Assembly (NCBI GenBank): GCA_002104985.1
Contig: MCGO01000165.1
Coordinates: 1 to 64,000, forward strand
Origin: Rhizoclosmatium globosum
Lineage: Eukaryota > Chytridiomycota > Chytridiomycetes > Chytridiales > Chytriomycetaceae
Direction of reading: 5' to 3'
DNA: 64,000 bases
A model generated the notes under the pieces. That model saw only the letters and a program-made list of their open reading frames with translations. It did not search any database and was not told the DNA's origin. Made by a program: the position numbers and the translations under genes. Of this stretch, positions 22,610-34,618 are shown piece by piece. The number at the start of each line of letters is the position of its first letter. Position 1 is the first letter of the stretch.

Positions 22610-23735
22610 TCAAAGCTTTGCAGGGATTTCGTGCATAGTACAGATATAACCAATATCAGCTCTGATTCTTCCTTCCGCGGCGTCCACATAGCTTCTCTTC
22701 ACAGCTTCGACTCCATTGAATTCGCGAAATTGGATCCACGACTCCGCCTTGGACATGAGCAACTTCCAGCCCTTGTCGACGTCTTTCATGGCTTCACGCA
22801 CGCCGACTTCCGCGAATCGCTTTTTGATCCAAGAAGGGGCAAAGAAGAGGTTTCCTTCAACGGTTGAGGACGTAGCATGAGCGAAACCCACACAGATTTC
22901 ATTCACTGGACGGCTAGGAAGGCCTGCAACAATTTTGGAGTAAAGGGATGGGGACCCCGTCACGTCAACGAACAAAGTTTTGGACGAAATATTCTTGAGT
23001 GGAAGCAGGTCCTCATAAGTCACAACTGACGTGTAAATACCCAGGGACTTTGTAAAATCCAAGTTCTTCGCTGCAGTTACGCCGATGACTGGAATTGAGG
23101 CGGATTGGCAGAGTTGCGCGAAGCAGAAGGAAGTTTTGGATGACGCAGACGTGAGGACAACGGTACCAGCACCAAAGAAGTTATTGTACTTTACATAATC
23201 ATAAAGGTAGTATGATGTGAACCAAAGTGGACGGAACAGAATCATGGCGTTCTCGGTTTTGGGACTGTACAGAGGGTCTGAAGCACAGAATTCATACGTA
23301 TTGTAAACGTATCTATCCGCAGGTACTTGGGTTCGGTCAACGTAGAATGATTTCTATTAGTGATGTTTGATTTAATTGGGGGACATGTGCAATGTGATTT
23401 CGCTGTATCACCTTTGTAACTCTTGAAGGCACCAAATCACAGTGCGTAGCCGCTGGGAAGTAACCATAGAACCTCACTCCCTTTTGAATATCTGGATGGT
23501 TTGAGTCCATGACGGTTGCCAGGCCCCAAACGGGGAGCTTCATAGTACCATCGGTTGTGGTAGGAAAGAACTTGCTATAGCTCATGCTTTCACCGAGACC
23601 GACGTAGGTGACATTGTTGGCAGAGAGGCCGAATTTATCGATCCGGACCCTAATCGCACCTGCTGCGAGGGTTGTGGGAATCGTCGGCTTGATGGCTACG
23701 ATGGAAGGGTCGCGTTGTTGGATTTCCAAAAACAT
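22610..23735 (-). CDS. DUF2855 family protein, copy 3
   Basis: Exons 23412-23735 and 22610-23353, phase-0 intron between TK and KSFYVDR. It starts MFLEIQQRDPS and contains LPVWGLATVMDSNHPDI, FYGYFPAATHCDLVPS, NTYEFCASDPLYS, VVLTSASSKTSFCFAQL, VIGVTAAKN and TLFVDVTG. The ASDPLYS and FCFAQL stretches are closer to copy 1 (at 3594) than to neighbouring copy 2, so the three did not arise by one simple local series. The function of the family is unknown; the fold looks like a medium-chain reductase. Confidence 0.85.
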
Positions 23736-23783
23736 TTATTAGAGAAGGAAAAAGAAAAGAACAATGAACGAAGTAGATAAGAA

Positions 23784-24637
23784 TTAAGAAGTAGTTTTGA
23801 AGTCGTCGCTTGATAGCTCCTTGCTCACTACCTCATCAGTCTCTTTCTTGTACAGAACAACACGTTCCATGCAAAAGGTAGTAATAACAATCTTGATGTT
23901 GAAGAATGTAAAGTAAAAGAGCCAGTTGTTGTCCAGTCCGTACCAAACAAGCAAAACTGTTGGAAGGTTGGAAAGGAATGCAAACACAAGAGCAGCCACA
24001 ACAAAACGGAGTGCAAAAACATGCTTCTTGAAAACAGAAGTCTTGTAATCCGACCACACGAGGAGGAAAAGAGTCGTCAAAATGGCGTCTTGGAGATTGA
24101 CGATGAGGTCTGGGAGATATCAGTAAATATTCAACAGGAAGTGAAAGAAAACGTACCAGTCATGATGTAAATCATATTGGCTTGCATTTGATCAAGAGAA
24201 ACGTTGTAGTATGTGACCGTGAAGACTACGTTAGACACGATAGCGAAGATAACACCAGACGCAATGAAGAACCACCAAAGGGTCTTGACGCTTGGAGTAA
24301 GTTTGTTCACAATGTCGAGACGGGCATTGATATACAAGATCAAAAGGATCTTTGAGATTGTGTCTAAACAGCCGACAAGTGTACCAACAGCTTGAATGGC
24401 AGCAGTCGAAGTCGTAACTCCAAGCAAGTTGAAGCTCCATGCCGTCAAGTTGAGATTCCAAAAGAGGGAGACATAGAAGGGGAGTTTGGCGAATCCAGGA
24501 GCAGAGATGGTGTCAGCGCAATAGACAAATGAAGTGACTCCAGCCTAATAACACTCCTTAGTTCCGCAACAGCTCAAAAACAATCATACCATAATGGCGC
24601 TGCCATAAAAGAAAGAGGTGAGATCAATGGTTGCCAT
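23784..24637 (-). CDS. Seven-transmembrane protein of another family
   Basis: Three exons: 24637 to about 24590 (MATIDLTSFFYGSAIM), a middle exon and a last exon from about 24110 to 23784. Both introns are GT-AG and in phase. About 250 residues with seven hydrophobic segments, e.g. GVTSFVYCADTIS, NLTAWSFNLLGV, GTLVGCLDTISKILLILYI, TLWWFFIASGVIFAIVSNVVF, DAILTTLFLLVW, FALRFVVAALVFAFLS and FYFTFFNIKIVITTF. The C-terminal tail is acidic and Ser/Thr-rich (TDEVVSKELSSDDFKTTS). It does not share the PYYDAY motif of the pair at 19.3-21.4 kb. No family recognised. Confidence 0.65.
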
Positions 24638-25451
24638 CTTGAGTAAGATACAGGATTTGCAAGTAAATTTTCGGCACAATTGTTATCGTGGACGCAAAAA
24701 TTGAATTTTTTCAAGAAAATTTTCACGTTATGGATCAAGAACAGCATCAAAACAGACATCAAGAGCAAAGAGCTGGATCAAGAACACAACTGAAGAACTC
24801 TTTCAGTTGTTCTTTTCCATATCGATTGAGACTAATCTATGGCTGGGAAGTAAGTCTATCGAGTTGAAACAACTTTTTTGAGTGTGCCAAGACATGGCTC
24901 ATACGACCTGCTGGGAGCAATCACTGAAGTTTTTGCTCGCCAGATACTGTGTAAGTTCAACTCATGCATTTTTATTCCGTTCGTCCCTGGTCCTTCAATG
25001 CTTTCCAACAGCTTGAAAACTCCTGTTAGTTAATCAGAAGCTCCATAGATGGCACCATAATAAAAGAAAGAGGCAACATCAATAGCTGTCATTTAGAACA
25101 GTCAATTCACACTTAAATTTAGGGCACGTTTCAGCCAGGCTTGAGATTTTAACCCAGTTGAATGAAGACACACAATCACAATCAATAATTCATAAATCGA
25201 GATAAGGAGAAGAAAAAAACTTTGTTTGTATCGCTAGGGAGGAAAGTTATTCTCATTCTGCAAGACTATTAGTAGTAGGTTCAATGATTAGATCACTAAG
25301 GATCAGGATCAAATACGTTTTTCCAGCACCTGCTTTAACCATTTATTTCTTTAATGCATTCAATTACATTGTTGAGCCAGTAGGAGCCAGTTTGGATGAG
25401 TCTTCTGGATGTCCGAAAACGGGAGCACCAAAAAGCACACCAAAGAAAGCA
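24638..25451. other. Gene-free stretch upstream of POL2
   Basis: An 814-base gap between a minus-strand 7TM gene and the POL2 start. Apart from the exon-1 remnant at 25036-25092 I see no coding signal. Part of the end nearest POL2 (25284 on) stays open in the POL2 frame but has no conserved content. Confidence 0.45.
25036..25092 (-). pseudogene. Remnant of first exon of a 7TM paralog
   Basis: Reading leftward from 25092 gives MTAIDVASFFYYGAIYGAS, matching MATIDLTSFFYGSAIMAG of the intact gene that starts at 24637. The next codon is a stop and no further homology follows in the 450 bases to the intact gene. It looks like the surviving end of a duplicate. Confidence 0.55.
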
Positions 25452-28400
25452 ATGCAGCGCAAGTGGGGAGCCGAAGGCAGTGCGGCACCACCCGGGCCCA
25501 AGCGAGACGGCGATGACGACTTCGACGGCAGCAACGAGGCGGCACTCAAGTTTGATGCGGTGCGACGACGCGATGCGATGGACGCGCAGATGGGATTTGA
25601 GCGGTACACCGAAGGCGCTGCGAGAGAGGGCTGGATGCTCAACATTGTTCCGGTTCGTTCTTTGTTTTTGTTTTGTTTTGTTTTGTTTGTTTGTTTTGGT
25701 GTTTTGGTGGTTGGCGGTGGTCGTTAAGTTGGTTTCTAACATCCTTCACGCAAAGACTCTTGCCGTCCACGCAGAGTGTGCCTCGGGCCATGCCGCCGTC
25801 GACTGCTACTTTCTCGAAGAAGACGGCTCCGCTTTCAAAGTGACAGTACTTTACGAACCCTATCTGTTTCTTGTCTGCAAAGTATGTGCCAGTGGTTGTC
25901 CAACATAACCTTTAACTCTCTTTCTAGCCTGGAACAGAATCAGAGGTGGAAGACTATGTTCGCCGTTCATTCGAGGGATATATTGCCTCGATATCTCGAC
26001 ACACTAAAGAAGACTTGAAACTTGCGAACCATCTCTCTGGAAAAGTCCGTACCGTTATAAAGCTCTCTTTCTACAATACCCAGAATCTTCTCAGCGTACG
26101 CTCAAAGCTGTTTCCGATCGTGACGAGAAACAAGGCTAAATTGAATGCAGAGACAACGTATGAGGATATCAATGAGTTAGTATATGAAATTGTTGTGGCT
26201 TTTCGTAACGTTCCGACAGACTCTCTCATCAGAACGAGGCGCGAAAGACTGCTCGGAAAGTAAACATCAGTGAAGCTGTAGAATATATTCAGGACATGCG
26301 GGAGCATGATGTCATGTATTATGTCCGAGCTGCCATCGATTGTGGTGAGTAAAACGGTTTCTCCAAACCTCAACCCATTCAGTGTTTAATCTTAATAATG
26401 TCAGACTTCCGAGTTGGTCTTTGGTATGACGTGAAAGCATCTGGCTTGGGTAAAATTACTATTCAAGAACGGAAAGACAAAGTCAAGCGTGCCGAACCTG
26501 TTATCCTCGCATTTGATATCGAAACTACAAAGCTCCCACTTAAATTTCCAGACTCCGCTATTGACAGCATCATGATGATTTCATACATGATTGATGGACA
26601 GGTTTGCATATCTTTTCCTGCCTCAAATCAACTTAGACGCCATCAATAGGGATTTCTCATAACCAATCGAGAAATTGTTTCATCAGACATTGAGGACTTT
26701 GACTACACCCCTAAACCCGAATATGAAGGACCGTTCACGATTTTCAATGAGCCAGATGAAGTCTCATTGCTCAAGCGGTTCTTTGAACATATTCGTGACG
26801 CCAAACCGACAGTATTTGTCACATACAACGGCGACTTTTTCGATTGGCCCTTCGTGGAAGCTCGTGCTGCTAAGCATGGAATGAATTTGGAGAGGGTAAG
26901 ATTGACACTAGTCTTTCATGAAAATGTGCTCATCAAACCTGGCTTGTAGGAAATTGGTTTCTCCAAAGATTCGCAGGATGAATATAAAGCGTCGCATGCC
27001 ATTCATATGGATGCCTTTTGTTGGGTGAAACGTGATAGTTATTTACCTCAAGGAAGTCAGGGTTTAAAGGTGAGGCGATAGTGCTGTGCATATGAAACAT
27101 AAAATGCTTATTTCGAACTCAAGGCTGTAACAAAGTATAAACTTGGGTACAACCCTGATGAACTCGACCCAGAAGACATGACAAGGTAATAATTGACTCG
27201 ATTGCCTCCCCCATTAAATATCTTATGGCACCAGACTCGCTACAGAGCAGCCTCAGACACTTGCTCAATATTCCGTCTCTGATGCTGTCGCCACTTATTA
27301 CCTGTACATGAAATACGTTCATCCTTTCATCTTTTCGTTGTGCAACATTATTCCTATGAATCCAGATGACGTGTTGCGACGAGGATCTGGTACACTTTGC
27401 GAGACGCTTTTGATGGTATATGAAACTGATCATTTTGTTTTCTTTTTTGTTCTGAATTGGTTTCTCTAAACCAGGTTGAAGCCTTCAAGGCGAACGTTCT
27501 GATGCCAAACAAGCACCAAGAACAAACTGGCAAGATGTTCGAAGGTCATTTACTCGAAAGTGAAACTTACGTTGGAGGTCACGTCGAAGCGTTGGAGGCG
27601 GGAGTGTTTCGAAGTGACTTAGAGACACAGTTTCGATTGGTTCCAGCGGCGTACCAGCAGCTGATTGATGAGATAGATCAAGCCTTAGAGTTCAGTATTA
27701 CTGTGGAGAATAAGTTGAAAATGGAGGACGTTGTAAATTATGACGAGGTTCGCCCAGTTCGAATTTTTGAACGCCATCTCAACCTAAGTATTGCAGATTC
27801 GAGAAAAGATTATAACAAGCTTGATGGAGCTTAGAGACGAACCGAACAAGATGCGACTTCCACTCATCTATCACCTGGATGTTGCTGCTATGGTATGTAC
27901 ATACAGTTACGTGTAACAAAAGACCTAACTGAGTCTAACTACAGTATCCCAACATTATCTTGACGAATCGTCTTCAACCTGATGCAATTGTTACCGAAAA
28001 CGAGTGTGCATCTTGTGATTTCAATGAAGGACCCGAAAGCAACTGCCAGCGAAAGATGGTGTGGTCATGGAGAGGCGAATATTATCCTGCCAAACGCAGC
28101 GAATACAACATGATTCGCAACCAGCTCGAACGAGAAATGTTTCCTGGTCTCTACCCTGGTCAAGCCATGCGTTCTTTCCATGACCTCCGTCTTTCTGAAC
28201 AGAATGCGCAAATCAAAAAAAGAGTCGAGGAATACAGCAAAAAGATTTATGCGAAAAAGTTTGAGAATAAGGTGATTGACAAGGAGTCGATTGTATGCCA
28301 ACGTGAAAACCCCTTCTATGTCGACACCGTCAGGAATTTCCGTGATCGTCGATACACATACAAAGGACTTTTGAAGACTTGGAAGAAAAAGGTGGATGAT

Positions 28401-31400
28401 GCCGTTGCAGAAGGAGACTTGGCGAAAGTGGATGAAGCCAAGAAGATGACTGTGGTGTATGATTCTTTGCAATTGGCCCACAAGTGTATGTGAGTATTAT
28501 TCTATTTCAATGGCTTATACTGACTTATATCCCAGCTTGAACTCTTTCTACGGATATGTGATGCGAAAAGGAGCGCGTTGGTACTCTATGGAAATGGCTG
28601 GAATTGTGTGTTTGACGGGATCAACAATTATTCAGCTTGCGCGGTCCCGAGTAGAACAGCTCGGAAGGCCACTTGAGCTTGATACAGATGGTATTTGGCT
28701 GATATTCCCCAAAGAGTTTCCCGAAAACTTTGAGTTTAAACTCAAAAACGGAAAGTCCTCGTATATTTCCTACCCTTGTTCCATGTTGAATCACCTTGTC
28801 CATGCGGAGTTCACGAACCATCAGTATCAAGACCTCGTCGATCCTCACAGTGTTGTTCGAGAATATGTTACCAAGAGTGAGAACTCTATTTTCTTCGAAG
28901 TTGATGGTCCATACCGAGCCATGATTTTGCCATCATCAACGGAGGAGGACAAGCTGCTGAAAAAGCGATATGCTGTATTCAATGACGACGGAACCCTTGC
29001 TGAGTTGAAGGGATTTGAGGTGAAGCGACGTGGAGAGCTCAAGTTGATCAAGATTTTCCAAACAGCCATCTTCAAAGTATTTTTGGAGGGTAAAACGTTG
29101 GGAGATTGTTATGCCGAAGTTGCAAAAGTCTGCAATCAGTGGTTGGATGTCTTGTACAGCAAAGGAGCTGATTTGCAGGATCATGAATTGTTTGAACTCA
29201 TTTCTGGTAAGTTTTTTAAAGGCTCCGCTTCAGTTTCGTCCTAATCGCTTTTCGCAGAAAATCGTAGCATGAGTAAATCTTTAGAGGAGTATGGTGCTCA
29301 GAAGTCTACCTCCATCAGTACAGCCAAACGTTTGGCGGAATTCTTGGGTGATGCCATGGTCAAAGATAAAGGATTGGCATGCAAGTTTATTATTTCACAA
29401 AAGCCCATCGGTCTCCCCGTCTCAGAACGTGCAATCCCCGTTTCTATCTTCCAAGCCGAGGATTCTGTAAAAAAGCACTACCTTCGCAAGTGGCTCAAGG
29501 ACTCCAGTCTCGTTGATGTGGATATTCGGCACATTTTGGATTGGCAATATTACTTGGAACGTTTTGGATCTGTGATTCAAAAGCTGATTACAATCCCTGC
29601 CGCGATGCAAGGTGTGTCAAACCCTGTTCCGAGAGTAAAACATCCGGATTGGTTGCAAAAACGTGTCGCTGCTCTTGAAGATCGCTTTAAGCAGCGTAAA
29701 ATTACGGACTTGTTTGCCAAAAGGGTTGACTCAATAGAAGAGATGGCTATTGACGAGTTTGGAAATGAATTCGACGAAATGCTTGACCCTCCCGGAGTTG
29801 CAAGGGCCGCTGAAGACAAGGACATGGAGGATATTGTGGCAGATGGTGGAAAAGATAGTTTGCGTCAGATTGGAGGGATTCGACCAACTGTGCACAAGAA
29901 TGTAACACTCGGAAAACGGTCCCGCGGCTCTACCAAACAGATTACCGCTCCGGTTAATGATGAAGATGTCGAGATTCCTGATGTATTGCCAGATCCGTCC
30001 GAGAATTATGGTGCTTGGCTTAAAATTCAGAAGCTCAAATGGCGTAAAATGAGGTCTGAGAAAGCTCGTGCATTCACCATGAACATGGGGGTTCCGCGAG
30101 GAATTACGAATCGTCCGAATATGTCGTCGACTGCCAACTTCTTCTTGCAGCAAACACGATCAATTTTGCACCAACCTTGGCAAATTTTGCAGATTGTTTC
30201 TACAGATATGGCGGGTGAATTCAATGTCTGGGCTTTAATTGGCGATGCGATGCACAATGTGAAGCTTCAAATTCCGAGAAGTGAGTTTCGCTGACGTTCC
30301 CTTAATTCTGTTTACTAACAAACATATAGTTATGTATATTAACTCACGAGTCGCACAGCCTGAAGACCTTGGTTTGAACGGATTTCGTATGGAGCGCAAA
30401 CAAAAGACTCTGCCTCGCTCACATGTGTGCCTCAACCTCTACGAATTGAGTATGGCTGAAAAGTTTTACAAGGAGCATACGGACGTCTTTGCTCGGTTGT
30501 TCAGCCACCACGATGTTGAGGGAGTGTATGAAACTCAAATCCCGTTGCTATTTCGAGGTCTTATGAATCTGGGTTGTTCTGCTTCCGTCAATTCTGCGCG
30601 AATTCAAAGTGGTCGAGGACTGGACGCAGGGTTTGAGTTGGATGACTTGAAGCACATCAGTTTCTCAAAAGTCCCATACCTCAAGGAAGCTAACCTCAAG
30701 GTTCTGTACATCTATCATGCTGGTAAAGGGTCGAAGCATATATACGGTCTCTTTTCGTCTGCATCTGATAAGGTGTCTGTGTACTTTGTTGATGCTGCAA
30801 GAAATCGAACAGCAGTTCCAAATTTGTCACGCATTTATTCGGAACGTAAAGCAGAGAAAGATGAGAAAGAAGGAGCTTCATCTACGCAATACCAAGCTTC
30901 GTCTCAACAGTCGCAATCTCAATCAACAAGTTCTGAGGGTGGAAGTGTCAAGTTTGACTATGTTGACGCTATGAACATCTCATTCAATGTGTACGCAACT
31001 GATGCAGAGGCAATATCGGCCATGAACCAAACTATTTGGGAATACCAGAACGCTCGTCGTGGTCCCACTGTAGTTGTGGTCCAGTCACCCAAATCAACTT
31101 ATCAACTCCAGACCTGTGGTCTGAACCACTTGAAAGATTTCCCAGTCATTTGCATTCAGTCACACAAGAAAGATAATACGTTTCCAGCCCTTGGTTGGCA
31201 GACTCAAGCTTCACGTAGAATGATGGCTCACTTCTTGAATATCAACTCATTTTTGCATGAGCGTGTTGAGCTGTCTCGCTATTCAGATATTCCCATCGGA
31301 AATATTGAAAACGACTACCCGCTTTTCCTTGCAGATGTGTTTTTCGCACGCCGATTGTCAAAGGCTGATATGGTCTTGTGGTTCTCTCCATCCGATCGAC

Positions 31401-33205
31401 CAGATCTGGGTGGGCGAGAGCAAGATGACAACCAACTAGAATTGGATGAATTGGTGAATCCAGAGATTAATCATCCGGGAACTTACTCCAACGTATGTGT
31501 GGAAATTGACTTGTTCAACCTTGCATTCAACACAGTTCTACAATCATCGCATGTGAACGAAATTGAGGGGTCCTCGGAAGTGGACGGCGTCGCTTCAGGC
31601 TCGAACTTTGTGGATGATCAGTTTAAGTCTGCAAACAAGGAACAGCAAAAGTCAGAAGAATATCAGTTGACAACTTCATCTCTTAGCACATCCGATGAGA
31701 AGCAGATCAATTTCCGTACTTTCAAAATTATGCGCGAAATGGTTCAAGCCTGGCAATATCAATACGAAGCAAGGAAAGATCGCTTGGCAGAAATGATGTT
31801 GGAACATCTGTATCGCTGGCTTACAAGTTCTGCTTCTCGAATGCACGATCCTGCATTGTTCAATATGATTCATAGACTCATGCGAAAGGTTTTCCTCCAG
31901 CTGGTCGGCGAATTTAAGCAGCTAGGGAGCCAAGTCGTGTTCTGCAGTTTCGAAAAACTCGTCCTATCTACTCCAAAAACAACGCTCAAACATGCCATTC
32001 ATTATGCCAAATACGTAATTGAGACCATTTGCAAGAAGCCCATCTTTCTTCACATTGAAGTTGCCGCTACTCAGTTTTGGGATCATTTGATTTGGATGGA
32101 TCGGCATAATTATGGAGGAATAGCTTGCAATAATCCACAGGACATTCTCGAAGGCAAAGAAGTATCAGATGTCGTCGATGGAGAGAGTATGACGATCGAA
32201 ATGAGGTGGAATATTATGGACTATCTGCCACCAGTCCTGCACAAGGAGTTTGAGGAAATCACTGGTCATTACATTTACGAAGTTCATCGTGAAAAGGCTG
32301 CTCGTCGTGCAAGAAGCTTGAAAGGGATTACGGATGAGGAAGGCACTGGTCAAGTCAATACCTCTATCGACTTAACAACATTCCTTCAAGAGCTTGTTGG
32401 GAAGCACATGAAACGGAAACTCTTTAGCTTGCTTCCTAACATCGAAAAGAGAGTGCACTCTAATCTTCCCGCGGATCATATGTTCCCCGACCTTCCCGGT
32501 TCACATTTGGAGTTAAAAAATCCTGCATTGGAGTTTGTTAAGACTCTTGTGGCTGTGTTGGAACTTGACAAATCTATTGAACGTGATGTTCGTGTCTTGA
32601 AGCGAGACTTGCTCAATCTCCTTGGAATCAAGGAGTTTTCTGGAGAAGCTGTGTTTGTGAATCCATGTGAACCTTTCCGACTCCCTCAAATCATTTGCGA
32701 GTACTGCAATTTGACTCGTGACATGGATCTTACGCGTGACCGGGATTTATTGCCAATCCAGCGTATGCACGAGGATGAGGAAATTCAAGAAGAAGAAGAG
32801 GACATGAGTGAGAATAGTGAGTTTGACGATGATGAGGACGACTATGGTTCGAGGAAACGAAAGCAAACGGCTCCAAAGCAGCAAACGCGTGTAGAAATAT
32901 CGCCACGCGAATGGTTATGTTCTGGGTGCGGAACTGAGTATGACCGCTTCTCAATTGAACAGAAGCTCGTGGACTTGGTATCGAAACGTCTTTTGGTCTG
33001 GCAACTTCAAGACCTGAAGTGTAAGCTGTGTAAGAATATTCGTGCTCGTAACGTCGATCAGCAATGTGAATGCTCTGGGGAATATACCACTACACTCTCC
33101 CGTCCAGAATTCTTACGAAAGCTGAAAGTATTTGCTAATATCGCGAGGTTCTACAATATGGAAATGTTGCAAGAAGTTGTTTCGTGGATTTTGAGTATCG
33201 TTTAA
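25452..33205 (+). CDS. POL2: DNA polymerase epsilon catalytic subunit
   Basis: A gene of about 2200 codons with more than ten short introns in the first half and longer exons after 30.3 kb. Order: N-terminus MQRKWGAEG...; exonuclease Exo[10 protein letters not shown] (~26515), Exo[13 protein letters not shown] (~26825), Exo[14 protein letters not shown] (~27270); polymerase motif [18 protein letters not shown] (split by an intron, ~27885-27990), motif [16 protein letters not shown] (~28540), motif C ELDTDGIW (~28678); then the inactive second B-family half; then two zinc/iron motifs, CysA (CEYC ... CSGC) and CysB (CKLC ... CEC) at the C-terminus, which bind Dpb2 in the family. It is the leading-strand replicative polymerase. 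The CysA pairs are separated by a ~70-residue acidic insert (32,700-32,915). Stop at 33203-33205. Confidence 0.96.
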
Positions 33206-33408
33206 GGGGTTTCCCTTGTATTTATATTTGATCAAATAAAGAATATTTTAAATAATATCATTGCTGCGCAGGGGATTTAAGAGGGGGTTGGGTTCACAAT
33301 CCCTTTTGCTTGGTTTGCTGGGGAAGGGGATGAAGGGGATCCCTGAATATGAAAAGTATAAGAAGGGCAGGTTTCACACAGCAGAATCCTCACTCAAACT
33401 CCAACAAA

Positions 33409-34510
33409 ATGTACCATTCGTTTGTCCAGCAAATGCTCCAGGATCGTTCGGTTGGTTCCTTACACCCCTTCCGTCATGTAACTCAGTCACTTATACCCCA
33501 ACAGGGACGCCCTGCGTCTTGGAATGTCCCTCGTTATTCTGTGCGTCAAGACGACTTTGAAGATCAACAAGACTACGGCTTTCCGCGCATGACTATGAAC
33601 CACTCACCGTCTCGTGTTCTGTCCCATGACGTTAACGCCCTACCAACTCGTGGTCGTCCATACCCTCTCTCTCGCTACCAAGGCTTGATGAATGATTTGA
33701 AAGCCGACGAAGAAATGTTCAAGCAGGCTGGATACCCAGAAGGCTACTTGTATATGAAGCAACGTCGTGTCGAGGACTTCCAACGTGAAACCCAACAGTC
33801 CCAGCGCAACACGGAAAAAGAAATGCAGCAGACCGGAGAAATGGCTATGAAGGATACCATTATGAAAGAGCTCATGGTAGACAAGATTCGTGACGAAAAG
33901 AAAGTGAGTTTTATTTCTTATTGAGTGCATGCAAATTGATGCAATACCGACTTTTATTAAATATTCCTATTTACAGTTCGAACTCTTGGCCCAACTCCTG
34001 AACAAGCGTCGTCAAGCTCATCCACTTCTTGCACTCTCGGTCCAACTGGCTCATGGAAAGCCCGCTCCACCATCTGAAGACCTTGTCTCTCTCCTTCATG
34101 AGAATACTTCCATCGAGTTCGCCATTATGGACATTGCCGAAGCAATGCTCAGCAACAAGAAGCGTGCCAACCGTCTTATCAACTCTCTCGCGTATGCTCG
34201 CAAGGTTACTGCCTCCACAGATCAAGAGCTGGCAGATGAAGAAGCTTATGACAAGCGCTTCGATGATTTGATCGCGCAGTTGCTTCAAGACGACGTTGGA
34301 TCCAAGTTGCTTGACGCGGGCGCATTGAATGAGATTCTTACTCAGTACGAACACAACGATCAACAACAGCAAGAACAGGCCCCATCCAACATTCCCCAAC
34401 AAAAGCAAGCCAGCAAAGCGGGATCTCCTCGCGGAACTGCAAAAGAATCCGGAAGTGAGTCTGGAGTCTCGGGGTCAGGAAAGGATCGTGGGGGAACGTC
34501 AAAGAAGTAA
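33409..34510 (+). CDS. Unidentified protein, helical and Gln-rich
   Basis: Two exons, 33409-33903 and 33977-34510, spliced in phase 0 between EKK and FELLAQ. About 340 residues. The N-terminal third is Gln/Arg/Pro-rich and low in hydrophobics (MYHSFVQQMLQDRSV, PRYSVRQDDF). The middle is charged helix (KADEEMFKQAGYPEGYLYMKQRR, MKDTIMKELMVDK). The part after the intron is helical repeats (LLNKRRQAHPLLALSVQLAH, IMDIAEAMLSNKKRANRLIN). The tail is Gln- then Ser/Gly/Lys-rich. No signal peptide or membrane segment. I do not recognise it. It starts 203 bases after POL2 on the same strand. Confidence 0.7.
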
Positions 34511-34618
34511 CTGAGGAAGAGAAGGATTTGTTGTGCTTTTTTGCTGAACTCAATTCAATAATATTATTATTTTCATTCAATTCACCAAACATCACCAAAA
34601 TGTGGTATAAAGTAACTA

